From assembly GCA_900766775.1 (NCBI GenBank), contig CAAFXN010000201.1, positions 1-16,603 of the forward strand: a stretch of DNA of 16,603 nt. Reading direction: 5' to 3'. Made by a program: the position numbers and the translations under genes. Each line of letters starts with the position of its first letter. The first letter of the stretch is position 1. Below the pieces are notes generated by a model. That model had not been told where the DNA came from and made no database searches. It saw only the letters and a list, made by a program, of their open reading frames with translations. Positions 7,807 to 14,883 of the stretch are shown here, piece after piece. The DNA is from Bacteroidales bacterium (GTDB taxonomy: Bacteria > Bacteroidota > Bacteroidia > Bacteroidales > Paludibacteraceae).

Positions 7807-7834
7807 GTAGTCAGTGGTTAGTGGTCAGTGATTA
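7807..7834. repeat. 7-bp array upstream of the GH16 start
   Basis: Four 7-bp units on the plus strand: GTAGTCA, GTGGTTA, GTGGTCA, GTGATTA. On the minus strand they form a G-poor leader (TAATCAC, TGACCAC, TAACCAC, TGACTAC) ending 10 bases before the ATG. Same family as 5329-5356. Confidence 0.85.
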
Positions 7835-7838
7835 GAGA

Positions 7839-7864
7839 GTATAGGCGAAGCCAATCGCCTATAC
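7839..7864 (-). terminator. 10-bp-stem hairpin after the multi-CBM protein gene
   Basis: A perfect inverted repeat GTATAGGCGA / TCGCCTATAC with a 6-nt loop starts 13 nt after the stop of the binding-protein gene. No U-run follows on the minus strand, so a classical intrinsic terminator is not shown. It may instead be a 3'-end stabiliser or partial attenuator between this gene and the GH16 gene. Confidence 0.6.
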
Positions 7865-7877
7865 CCGATTTATGGTC

Positions 7878-10373
7878 TTAGAGTTGTGCACCGAGCACGT
7901 TGTACTCTACCCCTCCGCGCATGATTACCAACTGTCCGTTGCGGATGGTCTTGATAATCGTTGCGTTCACCTCCGTGTTCTCAATACCTTCGGCTGTGGG
8001 GACAATCACTATTGCCGGGCTGGAAATGGAGCCCTCCACGTCGAACATCGGCACATACAGGAACTGGCAGTTCTCGGTACCTACTGCGGGTGCAGTAACC
8101 ACTATGCCGTCCTTGTCCAAGAACTGGATGGTCTCTGCGGCAAACCACTTGGCGTCTTTACCCTCTTCATTGTCGGCGATGTTGAAGCCTACGCCTCCCC
8201 ATGCGCCGGTGGCAGTCCATGCGTCGATGGCACTGTACTTGGTCTGCGTCATCTCTTTCCATGCCCAGTCTGCATCTTTGCCTGTGCACCACGGGTGCTT
8301 GATATACATGCGCTCTTCCACGGGTTCGGGTGCCTCGCCCACCTCGGTTATCTTGATACACTTGATGGTGATATCGTTGTTAGCGTCCGTCCAACCAAAG
8401 CCGAATACAAGCGGTCCCTTGCCCGTAGCGAGGTTGGCATTCGCGAATACAGAGTCGGTGGAGAAATGGTAGGTGCCGCCGCCGATGTTGAGGTCGTAAA
8501 GAGCCTGTACAAAGAAGGCATCTGCATCGCTGTCGTTCACCTTCACGGTCATACATACCTTGCCCGTGGAAACGATGTCGAACTCGTAGTGGTATGCCTT
8601 GCCAGCCTCGAAGGTGAAGCCCGGGTCAACGAATACCTGCCCTTGCCACATATCTATGAAGGCTTTGTCCACATGAATACTGATAACGCCGTTCGAGATG
8701 TCGGCGGTGCAGCCCGGGTTTGGTCCCCATCCTTCGGAAGCAAAGTAGGTGGAGTTGATAAGCGCCTTTGCGGGGTCGTACAAGCCGTGCTCGCCTGCGC
8801 ACTCATCCTCTACCGGAGCCTGCTCCGTTACCGTGATGGGTAATGCCTGCGGGTTGTTATAGACCGAGTTCACCGCCTCGATGGTGTACTGCTTGCCTGC
8901 CTCCAAAGTGGCTGCAATCTTAAACGAGTTGTAGAACAGAATGGTGTCGTTGCCCATGATACCATAGACGCTGTTCTTGGTAGAAGCAAGGAATGCCGTA
9001 TCGGCGGCTACAGTTACGTTCTTATAGACCACATACTTGTTTTGGTCTGCCGCGGTGGGTGCCGAGGTAGCCAATGCGGGTTGTGCGGGCGTGCCCGAGG
9101 TAATGGTCAGTTCTGCTTTCGGAGTAACGGGAACGAGTTCATACAACCCATTGAAGATATCTACTTTGGCTACCATTCCTTTCGCTACCTTGTCGCCGGC
9201 AACCAAACCGTAGTTGCTCTTGTAGATAAGGCCCGAAGCCGTAGCGTCTTTGATATAATAGTAGCGGGTGTCCGCTTCGGGTGCATAGGTTACCTCAAAG
9301 TCCTTAAGCACAATAGTGTCTCCTTTGGAATGGGTATAGACCTCTGCCAGCGAGGTGTAGGTAACAGCAGGAGCGGTGTAGCCGGAGAAATAGACGTTGT
9401 CGATAGCATACTGCTGCGAAGCACCTTGGTCGAACTTGAATTGGAAAATCGAGCTCAAATCCAGCCCTGCAAAATCAGTAGCCAAGTTGAAGTCCACACT
9501 GTTCCAGCCCTCTTTCAGGCTGACCACCTTAAACTTGCTGTCGTCTGTAGTCAAACCCGCGCCACCGTAAATGGGGAATACGCGCAGGTCTCCCGCTGTA
9601 GCCGCCCAGATGTCCATGTGGAGTCCTGTGCAGGTGCTGGCGTCAATGGGAGTAGCGGTTTGCCAACCGAGGTAGTTGAAGTTCTTGTAGTACAGCACAT
9701 GGTTGCCGTCCAGGTTCAACTCTTCCAGCGAGGTGCTCTGTCCCCAGCCTTCGCAGAAGCCGAAGGTGGCAGCCGCGGTGTAGGTGTCAGAATAGATGGA
9801 AAGCACGGTAGCAGCGTCCGCAGTAGGTGCTGCGGGTGCGGTGGTCGGCTTCGGGTCTTCCACCACCGCTGCGGTGGTCTCTTGCAGCACGATATTGGAG
9901 ATGGTAACCACGTCGCCCTCTTTCGCAAAACCGAGGTCGAACACAATCACACCATTGCCCACGGTGTCTCCCTTGAAAGCCGCAGTAGTATAGTCGGTGT
10001 TACCCGCAGCCAACGCAAGGTCTGCCTTGCTGGATAACTCCTTGTTGTCAAAGAGTTTAACGGTTACGTTGTTCACTGCGTTGTTGACGTTGAATGTGCA
10101 CTTGAACTCATAGTTCTTTGCCTCGTCAAGCGTGATGCCTACCGTCTTCAGTTTGATTTGTGCGTGCCACTGTCCGTAGGCAGGTTGATTGATGTTGCAG
10201 GTGATGGTACCCGTGGCAGCGTCATACGTTGCCGTACTGGTAAAGATTTGTGTCCAGTTGCCATCCCCGAACCACGACTCCAGCGTGGCGGTGCTTGCGT
10301 CGAACAGGTTGGTCCCTGCCGACACTGTGGCAGCCATAAAGAAGGCTGCAACCATTGTAAATAATTTTTTCAT
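7878..10373 (-). CDS. Secreted multi-domain carbohydrate-binding protein (two CBM4-like modules), no catalytic domain
   Basis: An 831-residue protein with a signal peptide (about 1-19, no lipobox Cys) and no glycosidase active-site motif. Apparent layout: CBM4-like beta-sandwich (20-164); Pro/Ala/Thr linker (165-187); a second beta-sandwich starting VLSIYSD and ending AIDNVYFSGY (188-332); two OB-fold-like repeats (338-412 and 425-518); a second CBM4-like module (about 523-676); a module with MYIKHPWCTGKDADWAWKEM (about 687-790); and a C-terminal tail IRNGQLVIMRGGVEYNVLG. The first module is clearly homologous to the N-terminal module of the adjacent CBM4-GH16. The tail resembles short C-terminal sorting tails of Bacteroidota, suggesting export and surface attachment (type IX secretion is an inference). 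The likely role is holding glucan at the surface or as an accessory binding protein. It follows the CBM4-GH16 gene by 21 bp, so the two are probably translated from one mRNA. Confidence 0.82.
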   Translation of the reverse strand: MKKLFTMVAAFFMAATVSAGTNLFDASTATLESWFGDGNWTQIFTSTATYDAATGTITCNINQPAYGQWHAQIKLKTVGITLDEAKNYEFKCTFNVNNAVNNVTVKLFDNKELSSKADLALAAGNTDYTTAAFKGDTVGNGVIVFDLGFAKEGDVVTISNIVLQETTAAVVEDPKPTTAPAAPTADAATVLSIYSDTYTAAATFGFCEGWGQSTSLEELNLDGNHVLYYKNFNYLGWQTATPIDASTCTGLHMDIWAATAGDLRVFPIYGGAGLTTDDSKFKVVSLKEGWNSVDFNLATDFAGLDLSSIFQFKFDQGASQQYAIDNVYFSGYTAPAVTYTSLAEVYTHSKGDTIVLKDFEVTYAPEADTRYYYIKDATASGLIYKSNYGLVAGDKVAKGMVAKVDIFNGLYELVPVTPKAELTITSGTPAQPALATSAPTAADQNKYVVYKNVTVAADTAFLASTKNSVYGIMGNDTILFYNSFKIAATLEAGKQYTIEAVNSVYNNPQALPITVTEQAPVEDECAGEHGLYDPAKALINSTYFASEGWGPNPGCTADISNGVISIHVDKAFIDMWQGQVFVDPGFTFEAGKAYHYEFDIVSTGKVCMTVKVNDSDADAFFVQALYDLNIGGGTYHFSTDSVFANANLATGKGPLVFGFGWTDANNDITIKCIKITEVGEAPEPVEERMYIKHPWCTGKDADWAWKEMTQTKYSAIDAWTATGAWGGVGFNIADNEEGKDAKWFAAETIQFLDKDGIVVTAPAVGTENCQFLYVPMFDVEGSISSPAIVIVPTAEGIENTEVNATIIKTIRNGQLVIMRGGVEYNVLGAQL

Positions 10374-10394
10374 GATAGAAATAGATTAGTTGGT

Positions 10395-11969
10395 TTATTG
10401 ATTTATATTGCCAAGTACGTCATACTTGGTATTGTCGCGTATAATTACGATTTTGCCGTTTTGTATCTGCTTTCGGACAGTCGGTGCGGGGGTAGTGGTG
10501 TCTCGGACAGCCTCTTCGGAGGGTGTTCCTCCCTCTATCTCATCGGAGGGGCTGAGGGCTTGGAGGTTGATGGCGTTCTCGGGCTGGTAGATACGCACCC
10601 AGTCGATATACATCTTCTTCTCGCCGCTCTGCAATGCCGTTATCTGGTCGATGTTCCATATACCCGGGAAGTTGCCCCCGATGGCGAGGTTGAGGAGCAG
10701 GAAGTTAGGCTTGTGGAAGTACTTACCCGGGTTGGTGTCCGCCATGTCGGCAGACTGCGGTATGCTCATCCGATAGTAGGGTGCGGCACTCGGGCGGGCG
10801 TCGCGGTCCACGTACATCTCCACCTTCTCCTCGTCCCAGATACAGGTCCATATATGGAAGCCGTCTTCCACGGAATAGTCGTTGGTGATACTGTTGGCAT
10901 ACTGGTAGTGCTTGTCCCACGAGGGTCCCCAGTGGCTTGCTCCGTTGAAGTAGCGGTCTTGGGTGCCGTTGAAGCCGTTGCTGTGTCCCAACTCCACGAT
11001 GTCCGTCTCGCCGCAGGCGGGCCATCCCACGGAGGAGATGTCGTTGCCCATCATCCAGAAGGCGGGCCACAGTCCGTTGGCGGTCTGGGGGAACCATATA
11101 CGCGCCTCGACCTTGCCATGGAGGAAGGTGGTGCGGTCTTGGGTGGTAACGCGTCCGGAGGTGCAGGTCTTGCCCATGTAGTTCTCCTTGCGGGCGGTGA
11201 GGACGAGGCACTGCTTGCCCTCCTTGGGGTCGCGCTCGATGGAGACGCCTTTCTCGCAGTAGTACTGCAACTCGTTGTTGCCGCCGCCGTCGCCGTTGAC
11301 CTCTATGTTCCACGCGTTGCGGTCTAACGCGCCGTCGGTGAACTCCTCGTTCCATACGAGGACGTAGCCTTCGTCATCGGGGTTGCCCGGGTTGTCGGGC
11401 GTGTCGGCATCGGACTGCTCCAGCCGAATGTCGGTAACGGTGATGACATCGCCCTGCTGCGCAAAGCCGAAGTCGAAGACGATGATACCGTTGCCCACGG
11501 CGCCGCCTTGGAAAGCGGGGGTCTGCACCGCGTTGTCGCCCGCACTCAGGGAATACTGGCTATCCATATAGAGAGGATTGTCGTCGAACAACTTGATGGT
11601 AACCATCGAGATAGCGCGGGCGGTGTGCATGCGGCAGCGGAAGACATAGCGTTGGTCGGCGCTGAGCACGATACCCTGGGTGTGGAGTTTCACTTGGCAT
11701 TGCCACTGCTCGCCGCAGTTGCCCGGCACGTTCACCACGAGCGTGCCGTCCTGCCATGTAGCAAAAGTGGTGTTCGCCTCGCCTTGCCAGCCGGGCATAG
11801 ACCAGCAGGACATGGTCGTGGTCGCCGCCGAGAAGAGGTTATCCGCCGCCTGCACGGGGCAGATGGTCAGGAGAAGGAGGAGGAAAACCGCCCCGACCCT
11901 CAGGACCCTCCCCGCCCCTCCCTTAAAGGGAGGGAGAAAAGAATTGCGTTGTGTAGTGTTCGTTGCCAT
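10395..11969 (-). CDS. Secreted CBM4-GH16 beta-glucanase with C-terminal sorting-like tail
   Basis: A 524-residue protein. Residues 1-41 are an unusually long signal peptide whose n-region contains the palindrome-encoded FLPPFKGGAGR; the hydrophobic core is AVFLLLLLTI, with likely cleavage after VQA. A CBM4-like module spans about 44-185 and matches the first module of the downstream protein (for example AVGNGIIVFDFGFAQQGDVITV versus TVGNGVIVFDLGFAKEGDVVTI). The GH16 domain (about 203-465) has CGETDIVELGH with Glu321 as expected nucleophile, Asp323, and Glu326 as acid/base. A Pro/Thr/Glu linker with a 9-codon repeat leads to the tail IQNGKIVIIRDNTKYDVLG, similar to the tail of the next gene product. 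No lipobox is present. Role: surface or secreted endo-beta-glucanase held to its substrate by the CBM. An initiation codon closer to the hydrophobic core is possible. Confidence 0.93.
   Translation of the reverse strand: MATNTTQRNSFLPPFKGGAGRVLRVGAVFLLLLLTICPVQAADNLFSAATTTMSCWSMPGWQGEANTTFATWQDGTLVVNVPGNCGEQWQCQVKLHTQGIVLSADQRYVFRCRMHTARAISMVTIKLFDDNPLYMDSQYSLSAGDNAVQTPAFQGGAVGNGIIVFDFGFAQQGDVITVTDIRLEQSDADTPDNPGNPDDEGYVLVWNEEFTDGALDRNAWNIEVNGDGGGNNELQYYCEKGVSIERDPKEGKQCLVLTARKENYMGKTCTSGRVTTQDRTTFLHGKVEARIWFPQTANGLWPAFWMMGNDISSVGWPACGETDIVELGHSNGFNGTQDRYFNGASHWGPSWDKHYQYANSITNDYSVEDGFHIWTCIWDEEKVEMYVDRDARPSAAPYYRMSIPQSADMADTNPGKYFHKPNFLLLNLAIGGNFPGIWNIDQITALQSGEKKMYIDWVRIYQPENAINLQALSPSDEIEGGTPSEEAVRDTTTPAPTVRKQIQNGKIVIIRDNTKYDVLGNINQ
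10512..10550 (-). repeat. 27-bp-spaced direct repeat in the linker of CBM4-GH16
   Basis: CTCTTCGGAGGG (10512-10523) and CTCATCGGAGGG (10539-10550) match at 11 of 12 positions and lie 27 bp (nine codons) apart. They encode PSEE and PSDE in the linker before the C-terminal tail. Confidence 0.6.
11916..11934. repeat. 19-bp palindrome in the signal-peptide coding region
   Basis: A perfect palindrome of 9-bp arms around one central base (CCCTCCCTT-A-AAGGGAGGG), flanked by C-rich plus-strand sequence. In the minus-strand frame it encodes PPFKGG in the signal-peptide n-region. I recall this CTCCCTT/AAGGGAG theme as a frequent dispersed repeat in Bacteroidota genomes; that should be confirmed by search. 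Confidence 0.8.
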
Positions 11970-12006
11970 GTGGGTTGTTCGTTGTTGGTCATTATTGAGT
12001 TATGTC

Positions 12007-12019
12007 GCCCCTTCGGGGC
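12007..12019. repeat. Small GCCCC-TTC-GGGGC hairpin in the GH128/CBM4-GH16 spacer
   Basis: An inverted repeat with a 5-bp stem and 3-nt loop, about 40 nt upstream of the CBM4-GH16 start. It resembles the AGCCC/GGGCT hairpins at 15909-15975 and the short REP-like palindromes common between Bacteroidota genes. The 188-bp spacer (11970-12157) otherwise contains only the 11-mer array and an A/C-rich leader. Confidence 0.6.
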
Positions 12020-12068
12020 TCTCTTATGGTTCGATAATCTCTCTTGACTGTCTCGGCATCGTCGGCTT

Positions 12069-12112
12069 AATTGTACGGGAATAGCACGGGAATTGTACGG
12101 GAATTGTACGGG
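12069..12112. repeat. 11-bp tandem array (AATTGTACGGG)
   Basis: Four 11-bp units in perfect register, three identical (AATTGTACGGG) and one variant (AATAGCACGGG). It lies downstream of the GH128 stop in the 188-bp spacer. It shares the period, but not the sequence, with the arrays at 1821 and 1902. Confidence 0.92.
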
Positions 12113-12157
12113 AAGGTCTGCTGTTGGTCTCGGTATCTGTTTTGTTGTTAAGCCGTG

Positions 12158-13441
12158 TCATTCTATCTCCAGTCCGGAGAGCATGCACGAGCCTTTGGAG
12201 AGGCTGAGCGTGAGGGTGTGCTTGCCGGACTTGATGGTGAGGGGTATCTCGGTGGTGGTCCAGTCGGTGACGGAACTGTTGCGCGGGAGGTCCGCCTCTG
12301 CCGCCTGCTTGCCGTCCACCGTGATTACCACCCGAGCGTCAACGTAGCCGCAATGGTGGAGCGTCAGGCTTTGGCTCTTGGGCGTGTCGAGCAGGTAGGT
12401 CAGTCGGGTGCCCTCGCGCAGGTCGGTAATCATCAGTCCGTTCTTCCCCGCTGCGCCATAGACCTCGTAGTCGGTGGTGGGACGGAGCATGACCTCGCCT
12501 TCCACCTTCGCATACTCGCCGGCATGGATAGCGCGGCAGGCGGAGAGGTAGGTGGTCTGGTCGAACGAAGAGAACATGGTATATATTCCTCCCTGCGGGG
12601 TCAGTTGCGGGCTCAGGTCGTGGGTTACCAGTTGGTTGAACGGCACCTTGTTGAGCGAAGAACTCGTCTTGAGCATGAACCAACTGTAACGCTCCACGAG
12701 GGGCTCCTGCTCCAAGTAGTTGAGCGTGGTGCACATGTAGTCTAACTGTTTGTCCGCATTGGACGGCGCGGGGTCCCACGCGCAGAACTCGGTCAGCCAG
12801 ACGGGTTTGTTGTACTTGCGGAAGCGCTCCACAAACGCTTTCAGCCCCGAGGTGGACGCCATGTAGCAGTGGATGGAGATGGCGTCGATGTCGTTGATGT
12901 CCACCGCGGGCTGTGCGAAGAACTCGTCCAACCACTTGATGGGGTCGCTGTAGCCCGCGAGTGTGCCGTAGTTCATCGCAGGGGACACCAGTTTGAGGTT
13001 CAGCTCCTTCGCCGCTGCCACCACGTCCTGCCACAGCGCCGCCGCCTGCACGGGCGTCATGTTCGCTTGGTCGGTGAGGTTGGGCTCGTTGAAGGCGAGG
13101 AGGTAGTGCACGTTAGGGTGCGCGGCGATATACGCCTGCATGGCAGGTATATCGGGCTTGCCCGACCATACCATCTGGCAGTATTCGATGGCATAGTTGT
13201 CCAGACCGGTGGCTATCTCCTCGAAGGTGGTCTTGCCCCAGTTGTAGCCCCAAGAGAGCGACGGTCCCACCAACGCCATCTCCGCGTCGGAGAACGAGTT
13301 GAAGCAGATACCGCGTTTGGGAGATTTGCGCATGTGGTTGGGCTCGCCGTGCCGGTCGGACGGCGGGGTAAGCGTGTTCTCACAGGAGAGCAGCAGCAGT
13401 CCTGTCAAGAGCAAGCATAGTATGTAATGGACATTGCGCAT
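12158..13441 (-). CDS. GH128 endo-beta-1,3-glucanase, lipoprotein with C-terminal CBM6-like domain
   Basis: A 427-residue protein with lipoprotein signal (LLLLSC, Cys20). The GH128 TIM barrel (about 42-300) begins KRGICFNSFSDAEM and contains SLSWGYNWG. The family acid/base is expected in LLAFNEPN (Glu119) and the nucleophile in WLTEFCAW (Glu218); both are present. The C-terminal 120 residues (from about HAGEYAKVEGE) look like a CBM6-type beta-sandwich ending LSGLEIE. GH128 members cleave beta-1,3-glucans, which complements the GH16 enzymes here on triple-helical or branched substrate. It lies 147 bp downstream of the Big_2-GH16 gene and 188 bp upstream of CBM4-GH16. The GH assignment is strong; the CBM6 label is tentative. 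Confidence 0.92.
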   Translation of the reverse strand: MRNVHYILCLLLTGLLLLSCENTLTPPSDRHGEPNHMRKSPKRGICFNSFSDAEMALVGPSLSWGYNWGKTTFEEIATGLDNYAIEYCQMVWSGKPDIPAMQAYIAAHPNVHYLLAFNEPNLTDQANMTPVQAAALWQDVVAAAKELNLKLVSPAMNYGTLAGYSDPIKWLDEFFAQPAVDINDIDAISIHCYMASTSGLKAFVERFRKYNKPVWLTEFCAWDPAPSNADKQLDYMCTTLNYLEQEPLVERYSWFMLKTSSSLNKVPFNQLVTHDLSPQLTPQGGIYTMFSSFDQTTYLSACRAIHAGEYAKVEGEVMLRPTTDYEVYGAAGKNGLMITDLREGTRLTYLLDTPKSQSLTLHHCGYVDARVVITVDGKQAAEADLPRNSSVTDWTTTEIPLTIKSGKHTLTLSLSKGSCMLSGLEIE

Positions 13442-13453
13442 CGTTGGTCGGGA

Positions 13454-13534
13454 GAGTTATCGAAGTAGTAGGAGTTATCGGAGTTATCAGAGTTTTCTGA
13501 GTATTCTGAGTATTCTGAATTATCTGAGTTTTCA
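13454..13534. repeat. 9-bp tandem array (GAGTTATCN) upstream of GH128
   Basis: Nine consecutive 9-bp units, mostly GAGTTATC or GAGTATTC plus one base, with one diverged unit (AAGTAGTAG). The array stops a few bases before the GH128 start and runs on its other side into the AGAGCATGGGCTCT core. The same unit is at 6763-6789. Confidence 0.9.
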
Positions 13535-13547
13535 GAGCATGGGCTCT
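13534..13547. repeat. AGAGC-ATGG-GCTCT core hairpin between 9-mer and 7-mer arrays
   Basis: A 5-bp stem inverted repeat joining the two arrays. The 23-bp stretch from 13533 to 13555 aligns with 6789-6811 downstream of the other GH16 gene at 20 positions; only the first half of the stem is preserved there. Confidence 0.7.
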
Positions 13548-13548
13548 C

Positions 13549-13584
13549 GTAATTCGTAAATCGTAAATTCGTAAATCGTAATTC
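13549..13584. repeat. 7/8-bp tandem array downstream of the Big_2-GH16 stop
   Basis: Units GTAATTC, GTAAATC, GTAAATTC, GTAAATC, GTAATTC lie four bases beyond the stop codon (13589-13591). It belongs to the same family as the arrays at 1973 and 6804, but its units end in TAC on the minus strand and so do not supply extra stop codons. Confidence 0.85.
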
Positions 13585-13588
13585 AAAA

Positions 13589-14863
13589 TTATTTCTCTTG
13601 GCGTTGGTACACGCGTACCCAGTCCACCAACATCTTGCGTTCTTGGTCGAAGATAGCGTCGTCCACCTGCCCGCCCATCGTGCCTCCAATGGCGAGGTTC
13701 AGGATGAGGTAGTGCGGTTTTTGGAAGGGCCACGAGGCGTTGTCGTCGAATTTGGTCTGCCACACCTCCGCGTACTGCACGCTGTCCACGAAGAAACGAA
13801 TCACGTCTTTCCCTCCTTCTTCCTGCTGCGCCCACTCCACGCCATAGACATGGTAGTCGGCGGACATGGGATAGTCGAAGAAATGGGTCTTGGACCAGTT
13901 GTTGCCCTTGGTGCCGTTCTTCTCGGGCGTATGGAGCGCGAACGAAACGCGGGTGTCTTGGCTGCCGACATGCTCTTGGATGTCTATCTCGCCGCAGGCG
14001 GGCCAGTTCATGCTGTTGCCCATCATCCACCATGCGGGCCAGGTTCCTTTGCCGCCGGGGAACTTGATACGCGCCTCAAACTTCCCGTAGAGGAACTCTT
14101 TGTTACCGCGGGTGAGGATACGCCCGGAGGTGTAGTCGCGGTTCTCATACTGCTCTTTGCGCGCCTCTATCACGAGGTTTCCGCCCTCCACGCGCACGTT
14201 CTCCTTGCGGTCGGTGTAGTACTGCAACTCTTGGTTGCCCCAGCCGCCTCCGCCAATGTTGAAGCCCCAGACAGAGCGGTCCAACTTCGTGCCGTCGAAC
14301 TCATCCGACCACACCAACTCATACTCGCCCCAGTGGTGTTTCACGGCGACATACGCCTCCACCTCCTCCAGCGTGGAGGTGAGCGTTACCTTCGTGAGTC
14401 CTGCTTTCAGGGCGGTAACAGTGCCGTCGTCCGAGACCTTCGCCACCGACTCGTCTGCCAAGGTCCATGCGAGTTCCACGCCGTAGGCGTTGCCCACCTT
14501 GAACTGCGCCGTCTCGCCCGCACTGAGTTCCACGAGGTACGGCGACAGGCGCAAGCCCGCACCGTCGGAGCCCGTAACGAACACCTCACAGGTGCGGTTG
14601 GTCTGCCCGACCGTAGCGGTGATGACCGCCTTACCGATGGCTTTCGCCTCCACCACGCCGGCGAACACCGTTGCGATAGCCGTATCGGACGAAGTCCACA
14701 CGACTTGTGAGGTAGCGCCGGTAGCAGTCAAGGTCTCCATGTCCCCCGGGTGCATCTGCAAGACAGAAGACGAAAGGGTGAACGAAGGGCTGTTCGTCGG
14801 GAAGCAGCCGACAAGAGTCAGGCAGCAGGTCATAAGACAGAGAATAACGGAATACTTTTTCAT
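13589..14863 (-). CDS. Big_2-Big_2-GH16 endo-beta-glucanase, lipoprotein
   Basis: A 424-residue protein with lipoprotein signal (LVGC, Cys20). Two bacterial Ig-like (Big_2) domains follow at about 28-98 (WTSSDTAIATVFAGVVEAKAIG) and 104-175 (WTLADESVAKVSDDGTVTALKAG), probably spacers that lift the enzyme from the outer membrane. The GH16 domain (about 180-424) has CGEIDIQEHVG: Glu292 expected nucleophile, Asp294, Glu297 acid/base. It ends VDWVRVYQRQEK. It is the most upstream enzyme gene in the visible operon, 63 bp after the binding-lipoprotein gene, which also carries a Big_2 domain, suggesting that the two act together at the surface. Its GH16 domain lacks the Asp/Gln-rich insert present in the 6825-7796 enzyme, so a different substrate preference is plausible. 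Confidence 0.95.
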   Translation of the reverse strand: MKKYSVILCLMTCCLTLVGCFPTNSPSFTLSSSVLQMHPGDMETLTATGATSQVVWTSSDTAIATVFAGVVEAKAIGKAVITATVGQTNRTCEVFVTGSDGAGLRLSPYLVELSAGETAQFKVGNAYGVELAWTLADESVAKVSDDGTVTALKAGLTKVTLTSTLEEVEAYVAVKHHWGEYELVWSDEFDGTKLDRSVWGFNIGGGGWGNQELQYYTDRKENVRVEGGNLVIEARKEQYENRDYTSGRILTRGNKEFLYGKFEARIKFPGGKGTWPAWWMMGNSMNWPACGEIDIQEHVGSQDTRVSFALHTPEKNGTKGNNWSKTHFFDYPMSADYHVYGVEWAQQEEGGKDVIRFFVDSVQYAEVWQTKFDDNASWPFQKPHYLILNLAIGGTMGGQVDDAIFDQERKMLVDWVRVYQRQEK

Positions 14864-14883
14864 CGGTAGTGTGGTTGGTTAGG

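Noticed and set aside
7839..7864. Classical rho-independent terminator
   Set aside because: The stem is good but no U-run follows on the minus strand; listed as a hairpin with uncertain role.
13405..13689. 94-codon minus-strand frame rich in Asn/Ser (NSDNSEYSEYS)
   Set aside because: It is produced by the 9-bp array, whose period is a multiple of three, and overlaps the end of GH16 and the start of GH128 in another frame.
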